A stretch of DNA of 64,000 nucleotides. It comes from Nocardia abscessus NBRC 100374 (lineage in GTDB: Bacteria; Actinomycetota; Actinomycetes; Mycobacteriales; Mycobacteriaceae). The notes below the pieces were generated by a model that was not told where the DNA came from, ran no database searches, and saw nothing but the letters and a program-made list of their open reading frames with translations. Positions 43,112 to 52,296 of this stretch are shown here, in pieces. Both the position numbers and the translations under genes were made by a program. The stretch is taken from NCBI RefSeq assembly GCF_000308455.1, contig NZ_BAFP01000096.1, positions 1-64,000 of the forward strand, in the 5' to 3' direction. The number at the start of each line of letters is the position of its first letter. Positions within the stretch are counted from its first letter, which is position 1.

Positions 43112-43207
43112 GGATTTGCGTTCAGCTCGCCCGCGACGGCGGTCGAGTTCGGACGTACCCGGCAAGCCACCCGTGGGCGTGCGAATCAGTGGTGACCCGG
43201 CAGGTCC

Positions 43208-43852
43208 TCAGCCCTCGCCGGCCAGGTCGGCGAGCAGCGCCGTTCGTTCGGCGGCCGGCCGTTTCGGGCAACTGGTGCACATCTGGCAGCCGGGCACCTC
43301 GAACACCAGACAGCAGGAGATGCGCCGGACGTAGGTGCGTCCGCCGACCTCGACGAAACGCGGAGCCGGGAGCTTGCCGCCGATCTCGGCGGCCAGCCGC
43401 GCACCCGCGTCCGGTGATCCGGCGTCCAGCGCACGGTTGCCGATGGCGTCGGCCGCGATCGCCCACAACGCCGGGACACCGGCGCCGGACACCTCGGCTA
43501 CCGGCGGGATGACGGTCGCCAACGTCTCGCGCAGCGCCGCCGCGCTGCCGACCCGCGGACCGTCGCCGGGCCGGATGCGCACCCGCTCGACACCACCGTC
43601 GGGGCGCACCTCGCAGTCCAGCCGGTCCAGCGTGGCTTCGGGGGCGTCCCCGTCTTGCGCGTACGCCCGCGCGATCTGCTCCACCAGAGCGGAGGCGACC
43701 ATGCACCACCACAGGGTGCCCGCGATGCGCAACGACGTGGTCCCCCAGGAGTGGCCCATCTCCGCGATCCGTGCGGACAACCATTCCGGGTGGGTGAGCG
43801 TCCGCCCCGCGACGGTGGTCACCGTTGCAGGGGGCTGCGCAGCCATTCCCAT
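43208..43852 (-). CDS. FhuF-like (2Fe-2S) protein
   Basis: 214 residues from the ATG at 43852; a GTG at 43822 that overlaps the previous stop as GTGA is an alternative. The C-terminus RRISCCLVFEVPGCQMCTSCPK has the CC-x10-C-x2-C pattern of the ferric-siderophore reductase FhuF iron-sulphur domain. FhuF proteins release iron from siderophores in the cytoplasm. No siderophore gene is nearby. The preceding membrane-protein gene overlaps its 5' end. Confidence 0.82.
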   Translation of the reverse strand: MGMAAQPPATVTTVAGRTLTHPEWLSARIAEMGHSWGTTSLRIAGTLWWCMVASALVEQIARAYAQDGDAPEATLDRLDCEVRPDGGVERVRIRPGDGPRVGSAAALRETLATVIPPVAEVSGAGVPALWAIAADAIGNRALDAGSPDAGARLAAEIGGKLPAPRFVEVGGRTYVRRISCCLVFEVPGCQMCTSCPKRPAAERTALLADLAGEG

Positions 43853-44250
43853 TCGACTCCGATCCAACTACCGACGAGCCCGAAAGTCCCCAAAATCCAC
43901 AGCGTCGCGACGACCAGCGCGGCGGTGCCGACCGCCGCGGCCGCCTGCGTGACCGGACCCCGCGTGGAGTACCAGGCCATCAGTTGCCGGTACCGGTCCC
44001 GCAGCCAGGCCAATGCCGCACGCGCCCATGCGAATTCGGTGGCGAGGATGCCGAGGCCCGCGAATACGATCGCCCAGCCGGGACCGGGATAGGGGATCGC
44101 AAGCACACCGACCGCGAGCACAGCGACACCGACCACCGCGACCACGATCCGGTAGACGAGATACAGCGTAGGTCGGCGTCCGAGCCCGGCGCGGAAGGCT
44201 CGCCAGCGGGTCGGCCGATCGGCCGAGCTAGTTTCCAGGTCTGCGGTCAC
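43819..44250 (-). CDS. PGPGW-motif membrane protein (TIGR02611-like)
   Basis: 143 residues from the GTG at 44250. Two hydrophobic helices around AIPYPGPGWAIVFAGLGILATEFAWARAAL, which carries the PGPGW motif; a third helix is near the C-terminus (GTAALVVATLWILGTFGLVG). It corresponds to the actinobacterial TIGR02611 family, whose function is unknown. It overlaps the FhuF-like gene by 34 bases if that gene starts at 43852. Confidence 0.88.
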   Translation of the reverse strand: MTADLETSSADRPTRWRAFRAGLGRRPTLYLVYRIVVAVVGVAVLAVGVLAIPYPGPGWAIVFAGLGILATEFAWARAALAWLRDRYRQLMAWYSTRGPVTQAAAAVGTAALVVATLWILGTFGLVGSWIGVEWEWLRSPLQR

Positions 44251-44310
44251 GTTCCCAGAGTACGAGCTGTCCGGCACACCGAATTGCGGTCCCGCGCGAC
44301 CCGACGCGAC

Positions 44311-44342
44311 GATCCCGCCCGGGCGCGTGCCCGGGCGGGATC
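44311..44342. terminator. Perfect 14-bp stem-loop after SulP-carbonic anhydrase
   Basis: GATCCCGCCCGGGC-GCGT-GCCCGGGCGGGATC, 15 bases beyond the stop of the SulP gene. No mismatch and a 4-base loop. It should end SulP transcription before the PGPGW gene. Confidence 0.85.
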
Positions 44343-44357
44343 ACCCGTTCCCATTCG

Positions 44358-46607
44358 TCAGACCAGCTGGGCAGCGGGCTGACGGTCCGCGTCGTCGATG
44401 TGCGCGATGCCGTTCTCGGTCACCTCGACGACCCGCGCACTGGCGATGTCGAAGAACAGGCCCGACACCGTGACGCCGCGTTCGGCGACCGCCTTGCGCA
44501 CCGCCGGGTGCCGGTGCAGCAGCTCGAGCTGCACCGCGACGTTCACCATGGCCAGCTGATCGACCTCGCCGAAGCCCGCCTCCTGCGCCGCACCCGCCAC
44601 CGGATGGCCGGCGCGGAATTTCGCCAGACTCGGCTGCGCATGGGCGAGCCAGGCGTCCACGCCGGGGACCTGGGCGCCCGTGTGCAACGCCTTCATCGCA
44701 CCGCAGGAGGAGTGTCCGCAGACCACGATCGAGCGGACGTTCAGCTGTTCGAGTGCGAACACCAGCGCGGCTTCGACCGACGCGTCACCCTCGGCGGGCG
44801 CGAGGTTGCCCACGTTGCGCACGGTGAACAGGTCGCCCGGTCCGCTGTTGGTGATGATGTTCGGCACGATCCGCGAGTCCGAGCAGGTCAGGAAGAACGA
44901 ATCCGGGTCCTGCTTGTCCCGCAGCTCGTCCAGGTGCGGCCGCACGACATGCGCGTGACTGCGGTGGTAGGCGGCGACACCCGCCGCGACCGGGTTCTCG
45001 TGGCCCTCGTCGCGACGCCACGGGCCGAGGATGTCGTCCCAGACCGAACGGGCGAAGCTCCGCGCGGGCGGTTTCGCCGTGGCGTGGGCCATCCTGGCCC
45101 CGCCGATCTCCACGAAATCGACGCTTCCTCCGGTGTTCACCTGCTGGCGGGCGAACTCCTCGATGGCCTCGAAAGCCGCGTGATCGAGGAAGTCGACCGT
45201 CATCTCCACCGTGACGTCGGCTCCCGCGGGGATCTTCGCGAACTGCGCCGACAGCTTCGGCAGCGCGAGGAAGGTGGCCGAGCCGTCGACGGTGATCAGC
45301 CAGCGCTGCGTGCCGGGGACCTGTTCGGCCTTGATCGCCGCCCGGACCACCCGCCACAGCAGCAGGCCGAAGGCCAGGCCGAGACCGATGAGCACGCCCT
45401 CGAGCAGATTCAGGAACACCACACCGAGCACGGTCACGGCGTAGACCAGCAGGTCACCGGTGCGCCGGGCCAGTTTGATGTGGGCCAGCTTGACCAGCTG
45501 GGTACCGATCACGATGAGCAGGCCGGCCAGCGCGGCCTTCGGGATCTGCTCCACCACCGACACGAGAGCCACGGAGAACACCAGCAGCCAGACCCCGTGC
45601 AGCACCGCCGAGGCGCGGCTGCGCGCGCCCGCCTGCACGTTGGTGGCGCTGCGCACGATCACGCCGGTGACCGGCAGGCCGCCGAGCAGGCCGGACAGCA
45701 CGTTCGCCGAACCCTGGCCGATCAGCTCGCGGTCGAAGTCGGTGCGCTTGCCCGAGTGCATCTTGTCCACGGCCACCGCGGACAGCAGGCTCTCCACGCT
45801 GGCGATCAGGGCGATGGTGATGATGGCCAGGACCAGACCCGACCAATCGCCGCTGGGCAGCGCGGGCAGGCCGATGGCGTCGAACAGCGAGCCGTTGAGC
45901 ACGATGCGCTCGGCGTCCAGCGGCAGCACCAGCGACAACACCGTGCCGACGAGTACCGCGACCAACGGACCGGGCACCGCGCGCAGCCTGGCGGGCAGAT
46001 ACTTCCAGCCGACCATGATCGCGATCACGACCGCGCCGATCAACGCGCCGCCACCGTGCAGGGACATCAGCTGCCCGGGCAGCTCGGCGATGTTCCGCCA
46101 GGCCGAGCTGTGCGAGGAACCACCGAGCAGCACATGGATCTGTTGCAGGGCGATCGTGATGCCGATACCGGCGAGCATCGCGTGCACGACCACGGGCGCC
46201 ACGGCGAGTGCCGCTCTGGCCACGCGGCTGAGCCCGAGCAAAATTTGCAGCACTCCGGCCGCGAAGACGATGAAACACGTCGTGCGCCAGCCGAATTGGT
46301 CGATCGTCTCGGCGACGACGACGGTGAGGCCCGCGGCAGGGCCGCTCACCTGGAGGACCGAACCGCCGAACGTTCCAGCGACGATACCGCCGATCACGGC
46401 GGCGATGAGCCCGGCGGCGACGGGGGCTCCGGAAGCGATCGCGATACCGAGCGAAAGCGGTAGCGCGACAAGGAAAACCACGATGGAAGCGGGTACATCG
46501 TGGCGGAGGATATCGGTGAAGCGGTCGGACAACGGTCCGGAACTGCGGCCCGAGCCCGTCTCCGCGGGCAGTGACGGTGGCGGGGCTAAATCTTGATCGA
46601 TAGCCAT
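44358..46607 (-). CDS. SulP anion transporter fused to beta-carbonic anhydrase
   Basis: 749 residues from the ATG at 46607, with AAGGAGA upstream. SulP membrane domain with about ten or more helices (VPASIVVFLVALPLSLGIAIASG at about 40, LQVSGPAAGLTVVVAETI at 90), a STAS-like region near 440-530 (WLITVDGSATFLALPKLSAQ) and a C-terminal beta-carbonic anhydrase with zinc ligands in FFLTCSDSRIVPN and VVCGHSSCGAM (about 575-635). It probably imports bicarbonate or a related anion and interconverts it with CO2. The fusion is known in Actinobacteria and elsewhere. Confidence 0.96.
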   Translation of the reverse strand: MAIDQDLAPPPSLPAETGSGRSSGPLSDRFTDILRHDVPASIVVFLVALPLSLGIAIASGAPVAAGLIAAVIGGIVAGTFGGSVLQVSGPAAGLTVVVAETIDQFGWRTTCFIVFAAGVLQILLGLSRVARAALAVAPVVVHAMLAGIGITIALQQIHVLLGGSSHSSAWRNIAELPGQLMSLHGGGALIGAVVIAIMVGWKYLPARLRAVPGPLVAVLVGTVLSLVLPLDAERIVLNGSLFDAIGLPALPSGDWSGLVLAIITIALIASVESLLSAVAVDKMHSGKRTDFDRELIGQGSANVLSGLLGGLPVTGVIVRSATNVQAGARSRASAVLHGVWLLVFSVALVSVVEQIPKAALAGLLIVIGTQLVKLAHIKLARRTGDLLVYAVTVLGVVFLNLLEGVLIGLGLAFGLLLWRVVRAAIKAEQVPGTQRWLITVDGSATFLALPKLSAQFAKIPAGADVTVEMTVDFLDHAAFEAIEEFARQQVNTGGSVDFVEIGGARMAHATAKPPARSFARSVWDDILGPWRRDEGHENPVAAGVAAYHRSHAHVVRPHLDELRDKQDPDSFFLTCSDSRIVPNIITNSGPGDLFTVRNVGNLAPAEGDASVEAALVFALEQLNVRSIVVCGHSSCGAMKALHTGAQVPGVDAWLAHAQPSLAKFRAGHPVAGAAQEAGFGEVDQLAMVNVAVQLELLHRHPAVRKAVAERGVTVSGLFFDIASARVVEVTENGIAHIDDADRQPAAQLV

Positions 46608-46754
46608 GACTCTCCTTCGCCGACTCGGCTGATTCGCCGAGGTCGGTTGACGATCAACATGTCCAGCAGGGCACAAGACCGCGAACCGGCATCTCGCGGT
46701 GAAGCAGTCCCGACACAGCGATGAGTCGAGATGTAAACAAGCACAAGTGTATTG

Positions 46755-46772
46755 GTAAAGACTTAGCAAAGC
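46755..46772 (-). repeat. Upstream element shared with the decayed SulP copy (copy 1)
   Basis: GTAAAGACTTAGCAAAGC, 148 bases before the SulP start. Seventeen of 18 bases also occur at 48000-48017, at the same distance from the decayed copy. Confidence 0.75.
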
Positions 46773-46822
46773 CTGAGAACTGAGCGAATTGTGTGTTGCG
46801 CCCCACCGCCCTCTCGTTGTTA

Positions 46823-47862
46823 TCACCGTGACGCATCGCACAGCACCTGCTCAGACCGGCTCAGCCGCGATCCGGCGCCCTTCGTCGTCGAACTCGCGAT
46901 GCCGTCGACCATGACCTCGATCACGCGGGCCGTGGCGAGATCGAAGAACAATCCGGACACGGCCACGCCGCGCTCTTCGACTCCCCGTCGCACGGCCGGG
47001 TGCGCGTACAGCGTCTCCAGTTGCACCGCGACGTTGACCATGCCCAGCTGGTCCACCGGGCCGAAGCCGGCGACGGCTCCCGGTTGCCCGTGCGCCGCCG
47101 CGGTCCGATGACCTGATCGATGACCTACCTGCCGGAAGTGCCCTCGCTGCGGCGGCTCGGCCAACGCTGTGGCCATGCACGCGCTGCCGAGTTCGGCGAA
47201 TTCCACCGTGCCGCCGCTGGATTCGCGCTCACGAGCCCAGTCGGTGATGAACTCATAGGAAGCGTGATCGAGGAAGTCGACGGTCATCTCGACGGTCACG
47301 TCGGCGCCCGCGGGGACCTCGGCCAGTTCCGCGGTCAGTTTCGGCAAGGCGAGGAAGGTGCAGGCGCCGTCGATGGTGACCACCCATCGGCGCGAGCCGG
47401 GCACGGGCGCGGCGACGATCGTCACGCGCACCACCGCCACAGCAGCAGCGCGAACGCGAGCACCAGCCCGATCAGCATGCCCTGCAACAGGTTCAGGAAC
47501 ACCACGCCCAGCACCGTCGCCAGATAGACGTACACTTCACCGGCCCTTCCGGCCAGCTGGATTGCGGCCCAGCCGAAGTGCCGCAGGCTCTCGGCGACCA
47601 CTACGGTGTGGCTCGCCGTGGGCCCGCCGACCTGGATCGCGGAGCCGCCGAGCAGTCCGGCCACCACGCCGCCGACGACGGCCGCGATCAGGCCAGCGGC
47701 CACCGAAGCGCCGGATGCCACCGCTACGCCGAGCGAAAGCGGCAGGGCGACAAGGAAAACCACGATCGAGGCGGGCAGATCGGCACGGGCGATTCCGGTC
47801 GGGCGACCGGCCATGTCCGCGCGCGGCGACGTCCGTGGAACGGAATCGGTGTCGGTGGACAT
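46823..47862 (-). pseudogene. Decayed tandem copy of SulP-carbonic anhydrase
   Basis: The frame from the ATG at 47862 (AAGGAGA upstream) reads the first SulP helices (LPASIVVFLVALPLSLGVAV) to about ESLRHFGW. It then jumps to the last helix (YLATVLGVVFLNLLQGMLIG), with about 265 residues missing. A frameshift near 47430 moves to the STAS-like part (RRWVVTIDGACTFLALPKL). It then jumps to the end of the carbonic anhydrase (GPVDQLGMVNVAVQLETLYA), so all zinc ligands are lost. The start site, order and end match the intact gene, so a tandem duplication has been deleted and frameshifted. Confidence 0.9.
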
Positions 47863-47999
47863 ATTTTCTCCTTCGCCGGGACACTGGCCCCGGTTCATCG
47901 GTCAAACATGTTCTTGGCATCGAAGTCGAGCGGCGTGCGAAGCTCGGGCCGCCCATCCGTGGGCGGAAGCGCGACCCGTGACGCAAGGTCGTAATGATA

Positions 48000-48017
48000 G
48001 TAAAGACTTCGCAAAGC
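48000..48017 (-). repeat. Upstream element shared with the intact SulP gene (copy 2)
   Basis: GTAAAGACTTCGCAAAGC, 138 bases before the decayed copy's start codon. It differs from copy 1 at one base, so the promoter region was duplicated with the gene. Confidence 0.75.
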
Positions 48018-48200
48018 GTGTGGAAAGGGTTCGGGTCGGGAAGAGGGCAACCGCTACCATAATGTGACTCAAGTCACAGTGCAACAAAGAGATGATCCGA
48101 CAGGCCGCGGACCGGGCGGCGCCAGGAACCCAACGGTTCAGATCTACTCGAAGAGAAAAGAAGACCGGGCAGAATCTGCACCGGTCTCGTACTGTGTGGG

Positions 48201-48272
48201 TGGTCCCAGCTGGGATCGAACCAGCGACCTTCCGCGTGTGAGGCGGACGCTCTCCCGCTGAGCTATGAGACC
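48201..48272 (-). tRNA. tRNA-Val (anticodon CAC)
   Basis: Acceptor stem GGTCTCA/TGGGACC, D-loop AGCGGGAGAG, anticodon loop CTCACAC with CAC, T-loop TTCGATC. 72 bases; CCA is not encoded. Confidence 0.95.
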
Positions 48273-48669
48273 TGAATTGGTTCCGGCGGCTCGGGGTGCC
48301 CTCCGGACGAGACGAAACATTAGCACGCGCCACCGGCGGTTCACCAAATCGCCATCCGGGCAGGGACGGTTCGACGGGCCGAGCATGCGCCAGGCGGCCT
48401 TCCGGCCGCGAGTCCGGGGTCTGTGCGATCGAGCCCATGGATAGGAGCTGAACGACCGCGGAGCACGGCCGCCGAACGAGCGCCCCGAGCCTGCCGATGG
48501 ACGACAAAAGCCTCTACTCCCCCAGGCACCACATCCGCCACCACTGTCACATCGCGGCACTTCGCCGATTTCCACCGTTCTACCAGCGGATTTGTGCCTT
48601 TTACCGGGCGTCCGCTAATGTTCTGTCTCGCACCACGGAGGCCGGAAACGAGCTCCGGGGAGGCAGAAT
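48273..48669. other. Gap between tRNA-Val and tRNA-Gly
   Basis: About 400 bases between divergently placed tRNA genes. Short frames only, without recognisable similarity. Promoters of both tRNA units must lie here. Confidence 0.5.
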
Positions 48670-48742
48670 GCGGATGTAGCGCAGCTGGTAGCGCATCACC
48701 TTGCCAAGGTGAGGGTCGCGGGTTCGAATCCCGTCATCCGCT
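48670..48742 (+). tRNA. tRNA-Gly (anticodon GCC)
   Basis: Acceptor GCGGATG/CATCCGC, anticodon loop TTGCCAA with GCC, T-arm GCGGGTTCGAATCCCGT. 73 bases, discriminator T. Confidence 0.96.
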
Positions 48743-48784
48743 CGAGAGGTAGGGCCAGGCAACATACGCCGTCCCCCTTCGCAC

Positions 48785-48855
48785 GGTGGAGTGGCCGAGT
48801 GGTGAGGCAACGGCCTGCAAAGCCGTGCACACGGGTTCGATTCCCGTCTCCACCT
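48785..48855 (+). tRNA. tRNA-Cys (anticodon GCA)
   Basis: Acceptor GGTGGAG/CTCCACC, anticodon loop CTGCAAA with GCA, discriminator T as expected for tRNA-Cys. 71 bases. Confidence 0.96.
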
Positions 48856-48856
48856 C

Positions 48857-48931
48857 GCGCGATTAGCTCAGCGGGAGAGCGCTTCCCTGACACGGAAGAG
48901 GTCACTGGTTCAATCCCAGTATCGCGCACCA
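48857..48931 (+). tRNA. tRNA-Val (anticodon GAC), candidate attachment site
   Basis: Acceptor GCGCGAT/ATCGCGC, anticodon loop CTGACAC with GAC, T-arm ACTGGTTCAATCCCAGT. CCA is encoded at 48929-48931. A decayed integrase begins 79 bases beyond its 3' end, so this tRNA gene may have been used as an integration site. Confidence 0.95.
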
Positions 48932-49009
48932 CCGTCTCACCAGGTCAGAGGCATTTTCTGAGGAAACTCGGAAGGTGCCTCTCCTGCTTTTCAGTCTCCG
49001 AACACACAC

Positions 49010-49437
49010 TCAGCACACACGAGGGTGAGTAACTGCGGAGAACTCGCCTATGCGCAGACCGGTGTAGGCCATGAACCGAATCGCGAGCCCGTCCGGCGAC
49101 GGCGCGACAGTCGGGATGATCGGCGCCCGTCGTTGTCGTGTTCGACGGCGAGTTCAGCGGCACGGTCGCGCCGACCCGCTTGGGGTCGTCGTCCGCAAGC
49201 TGTAGAGGTAGTCCGCGGCAGCGGCGAGCCGCGCAACCTCGGCGTGCGAGAGATTGTGCATTCTTCTTCCTCGATCTTCGGCAACTCGACGTAGCAGGGT
49301 TCGCGCGCGTCCGGCCGTCGCACCGCTAGGTGCAGCACTCCGGCGAGAACCTGGTAGCCACCGTGCACGGTGGCCGGGGCAATCTTCGGCGTAATGTCGC
49401 CGACCCACTTCACGACGCCCGTGCGAGTGCTGCCCAC
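49010..49437 (-). pseudogene. Relic of a tyrosine-recombinase integrase
   Basis: Three reading frames joined by frameshifts carry parts of one integrase. Upstream: VGDITPKIAPATVHGGYQVL then AGVLHLAVRR...EPCYVELPKIE (SAM-like core-binding part). Next frame: NLSHAEVARLAAAADYLYSL. Last: RFMAYTGLRIGEFSAVT, containing the first catalytic arginine (TGLRxGE). The rest of the catalytic domain (HxxR, Tyr) is missing, as is the N-terminal arm. It points towards tRNA-Val, so it marks a former element integrated at that tRNA. Confidence 0.85.
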
Positions 49438-49464
49438 TTCCTCACTCCCCCAATACTTCCCACT

Positions 49465-49560
49465 TCAGTCGTCGTAGTCGGACGGCCAGAAGATCATTGC
49501 GGCGATGACGGCCAGCGGGAGCGCGATCACGAACACGAGAGCGGCTTGCGTCGCGCTCAT
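49465..49560 (-). CDS. Small membrane protein of the element remnant
   Basis: 31 residues: MSATQAALVFVIALPLAVIA then AMIFWPSDYDD. One transmembrane helix and an acidic end. It sits directly upstream of the integrase relic on the same strand. Short proteins of this shape are common in actinobacterial integrative elements. No strong ribosome site (GGCGGGG upstream). Confidence 0.5.
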   Translation of the reverse strand: MSATQAALVFVIALPLAVIAAMIFWPSDYDD

Positions 49561-49658
49561 CGGCGTACCCCGCCGGGTGCGGGCCAGCGGCCGAATGACG
49601 CACGCGGCGCGGCGCATTCGACGTCGGCAACTGCCACATCCGATATCGATTCTGGCCG

Positions 49659-50804
49659 TTAGTATTCGAGCTGTACCAAGTCGGCTAGTTCACGCATTTC
49701 CGGCGTGAGCCTGCGACGCTTGGAGATGATGCGGCCCAGCAGATCACGGGCCGAGCGCTGTTCGACCAGCCATGGCCGCGCATCCCGCGACAGCGACGCC
49801 AGCACGTCGAAAGCGGCATCATAGTGGCGTAGTTCCACGTGGGCCGCCGATACGTCGATCAGGTGTCGATTCCGGTTGTCCGACGTCGGCCGCTGGTCCG
49901 GCGGTATATCGCGGGCCAGGCGCAACGCGACGTCCGGGCGGTCGTCCACCACGGCATTCTCTACCCGCTTCATGGCCACGGTGGCTCGGTCGAAAGTCGT
50001 CCAGTACTGGTGATAGGGGGCGCGCGACCGCACCGGCGGCGGCAAGCCTCATCATCTCGTCGGCCTCATCGGGCCGGTTATCGCGTACCGCCGCCGCCGA
50101 TGCCCGGAGCAACAACCATCCCCAGGTCGAAAGCTCGCGCGTCGTCGCGACGGACAGCCGGGCTTCCACGCGGTCGGCCCAGCGGGTAGCGAGATGACGC
50201 ACCGCCTCGAATTGCCGTTCGACAATCAGCAGCCAGCACAGCGTGGTCACCGCCGACGCTGCGTCCAGGACGTTGCCCGTCGATTCGGCGTCGGTCAGGG
50301 ACTGGTTCAACGCGATGCGCGCCGAATCGGGCTGGCGGGTCTGCACCATCACCGAACCGGCCAGTTGCAGCGTGCGCGACCGCAACAGCGGCGGGGCCGG
50401 ATTGGCGTCGTCTATCAGACGTGGCAAGACGCGGGCCAGGCGCTCGTATTCGTTGTCGTGATACAACCGCGTGGCGTGCGACAGGGCCGCCTCCAGGCTG
50501 CGCATCGATACCGGTTCGCCGCCGTCGGCGCGTCGCGCATCGACGCCAGAGCTTCGCGTGTCGGCGTCCACAGCTCGCCTCCGCCATTGCCGTGCGGCGG
50601 CGCGGGATCGGGGCCGAGTAGGACCGTCAGCGGGCAACCCAGCGCAACAGCGAATCGGCGCAAGGTGTCCATGCGGGTGTCGTCGCGCTCGCCCTGTTCT
50701 ATCTTGCGAATCAGCGACAGGGACACTCCAGAGGACTCCGCAAGCTCTCGCTGTGTCAGCCCGCAACGCTTCCGAACAGTTTGGAACCGTTCCCCAAGGT
50801 CCAT
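49659..50804 (-). pseudogene. Frameshifted XRE-family regulator with TPR-like C-terminus
   Basis: From 50804 the frame gives a clear XRE HTH: MDLGERFQTVRKRCGLTQRE then LAESSGVSLSLIRKIEQGER. At about 50520 the reading moves to another frame (VSMRSLEAALSHATRLYHDN, LQLAGSVMVQTRQPDSARIA) and returns at about 50035 (YHQYWTTFDRATVAMKRVEN ... LADLVQLEY). All three pieces together make one protein of about 380 residues, an HTH followed by helical tetratricopeptide-like repeats. The plan is familiar from Streptomyces regulators. Two frameshifts suggest it is inactive unless sequencing errors are present. Confidence 0.8.
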
Positions 50805-50990
50805 GTCCCAAGGCTACGGGTATGCCAGTGGTCGGCCCCGGGGCCGATCGTTGCGCCGGGGATTCCGTCGACCGCGTCGTGCACTGCCGGCCCGATGGAG
50901 TTCGGCATCGCGGTCGGCGCGTGGGCCGATTGCGGAACGCCGCATCCCCAGTGGAGTCACTACGTCGACTGGCGTCGCTGCTGAGGACGG

Positions 50991-51347
50991 TCACTCCCGG
51001 GCGAGGGGATGTTCCTCGCCCCATTTCAGCATTGCGTACAGGACCTCGACGAGGCTTTGCCCGTCTTCGGTGAGCTCGTAGACGACGCGGGGCGGCACTT
51101 CGGCGTACACGGTGCGGGTGAGGATTCGCTGGTGCTCCAGGGCTCTGAGGCGGTCGGTGAGGGTCTTGGCGCTGGGAGCGCCGAGTGCCGTACGCAGGTC
51201 GCCGAAACGTTTGGGTCCGGAGAGCAGTTCACGGACGATCAGCGTCGTCCACTTCCCGTCCAGGACCTTCAGCGTGCGCTCGATGCCGCACCCTCGGGGC
51301 GCGGCCGCGTTCAGTCGTTCGAGCTGGTCGCCGCCGATAGTTCCCAT
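50991..51347 (-). CDS. HxlR-family transcriptional regulator
   Basis: 118 residues. CGIERTLKVLDGKWTTLIVRELLSGPKRFGDLRTALGAPSAKTLTDRLRALEHQRILTRTVYAEVPPRVVYELTEDGQSL is the HxlR winged helix. It carries a single conserved-type Cys (Cys20) near the N-terminus that may sense electrophiles or quinones. It is divergent from an NmrA-like reductase, a frequent HxlR partner. Confidence 0.95.
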   Translation of the reverse strand: MGTIGGDQLERLNAAAPRGCGIERTLKVLDGKWTTLIVRELLSGPKRFGDLRTALGAPSAKTLTDRLRALEHQRILTRTVYAEVPPRVVYELTEDGQSLVEVLYAMLKWGEEHPLARE

Positions 51348-51405
51348 CAGGAACCTATATCACGTTCTGGGTATTGCTTCACCCGGAAAACTAACGTCGC
51401 CGGGC

Positions 51406-52296
51406 ATGAACAGTTCCACCGTGATCGTCCATGGCGCGACGGGCGCCCAAGGTGCCGCGATCGTCCGCGGGCTCTTGTCAGCAGGACACCGGGTGCGCGG
51501 TATCGTCCGCGACGCGTCCGCCGCCCGGCTGCATCCGGACGCCGAGCCGGTCCGCGCCGACCTGCTCGATGCCGGTTCGCTGGCGGCCGGGTACGCCGGC
51601 GCCGACGCCGTGGTCGTCCAGTTGCCGCTGGTGTTCGCGGCCGACCTGGCCATCCGGCAGGCGCGGGCGGTGCTGGCCGGCCTCCGGGAAGCGGGGGTGC
51701 GGCGAGCCGTCTTCAACCCGGGCAGTGTGGTGCCCGCCGAACCGGTCGGCGTGCCGTTCGTGGACGCGCGCGTACTCGTGTCGGCCGAATTGCCCAGGGT
51801 TGCCGAAACCGCTGCGGTGGTCGCGCCCGCGCGCACGTACCTGGAGAATCTGGCCGCTCCGTGGTCGGCCCCGCTCGTCGGCGCAGGGGAGGTCGCCTAC
51901 CCGCTTCCGCCGGACCTTCCCGTTCCATGGGTCGCGCTCGACGATCTCGGCGGCGCTGTCGCCGCCCTGATCACGTCGACGGCTCCTCCTGCGGTGCAGG
52001 TCGTGGCCGGCCCGCAGGCACTGACCGGGAACCAGGTCGCCGCCGAACTCACCGCCGTCCTCGGACACCCGGTGCGGTGGAATGCGATAACCCCTTCCGC
52101 ATATCAGCGGATGCTGGCCCCGCATCTGGGAGCCGAGGCCGCCGCGGGCATCGCCGGGGTCTACACACCATCGCCTCCAGGGACACCCGCGCCGCCTGAA
52201 CTCGACCCGTCATTGATCACGTCCGGCACCACCACTCTGCGCGACTGGGCTGCACGCCAGGACTGGCCGGCTCACGCCCGTACTCGAAGGGGCTGA
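51406..52296 (+). CDS. NmrA-like NAD(P)-binding protein
   Basis: 296 residues from the ATG at 51406. Rossmann motif STVIVHGATGAQGAAIVRGL (GxxGxxG), GHRVRGIVRD, and a substrate half with AVVAPARTYLENLAAPW and VTGNQVAAEL-type C-terminal part (PQALTGNQVAAELTAVLGHPVRWNAI). Atypical short-chain dehydrogenase of the NmrA/quinone reductase 2 group; may sense the NADPH/NADP ratio or reduce quinones. Probably controlled by the divergent HxlR protein. Confidence 0.9.
   Translation: MNSSTVIVHGATGAQGAAIVRGLLSAGHRVRGIVRDASAARLHPDAEPVRADLLDAGSLAAGYAGADAVVVQLPLVFAADLAIRQARAVLAGLREAGVRRAVFNPGSVVPAEPVGVPFVDARVLVSAELPRVAETAAVVAPARTYLENLAAPWSAPLVGAGEVAYPLPPDLPVPWVALDDLGGAVAALITSTAPPAVQVVAGPQALTGNQVAAELTAVLGHPVRWNAITPSAYQRMLAPHLGAEAAAGIAGVYTPSPPGTPAPPELDPSLITSGTTTLRDWAARQDWPAHARTRRG

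Noticed and set aside
42967..43207. T-box riboswitch before thrS
   Set aside because: A hairpin is present but I find no T-box consensus or specifier loop.
48064..48261. 65-residue frame overlapping tRNA-Val
   Set aside because: It reads into the tRNA gene and has no domain; the tRNA explains the conservation.
48857..50804. Complete prophage or integrative conjugative element
   Set aside because: Only about 2 kb of broken genes remain; no replication, transfer or structural genes are present.
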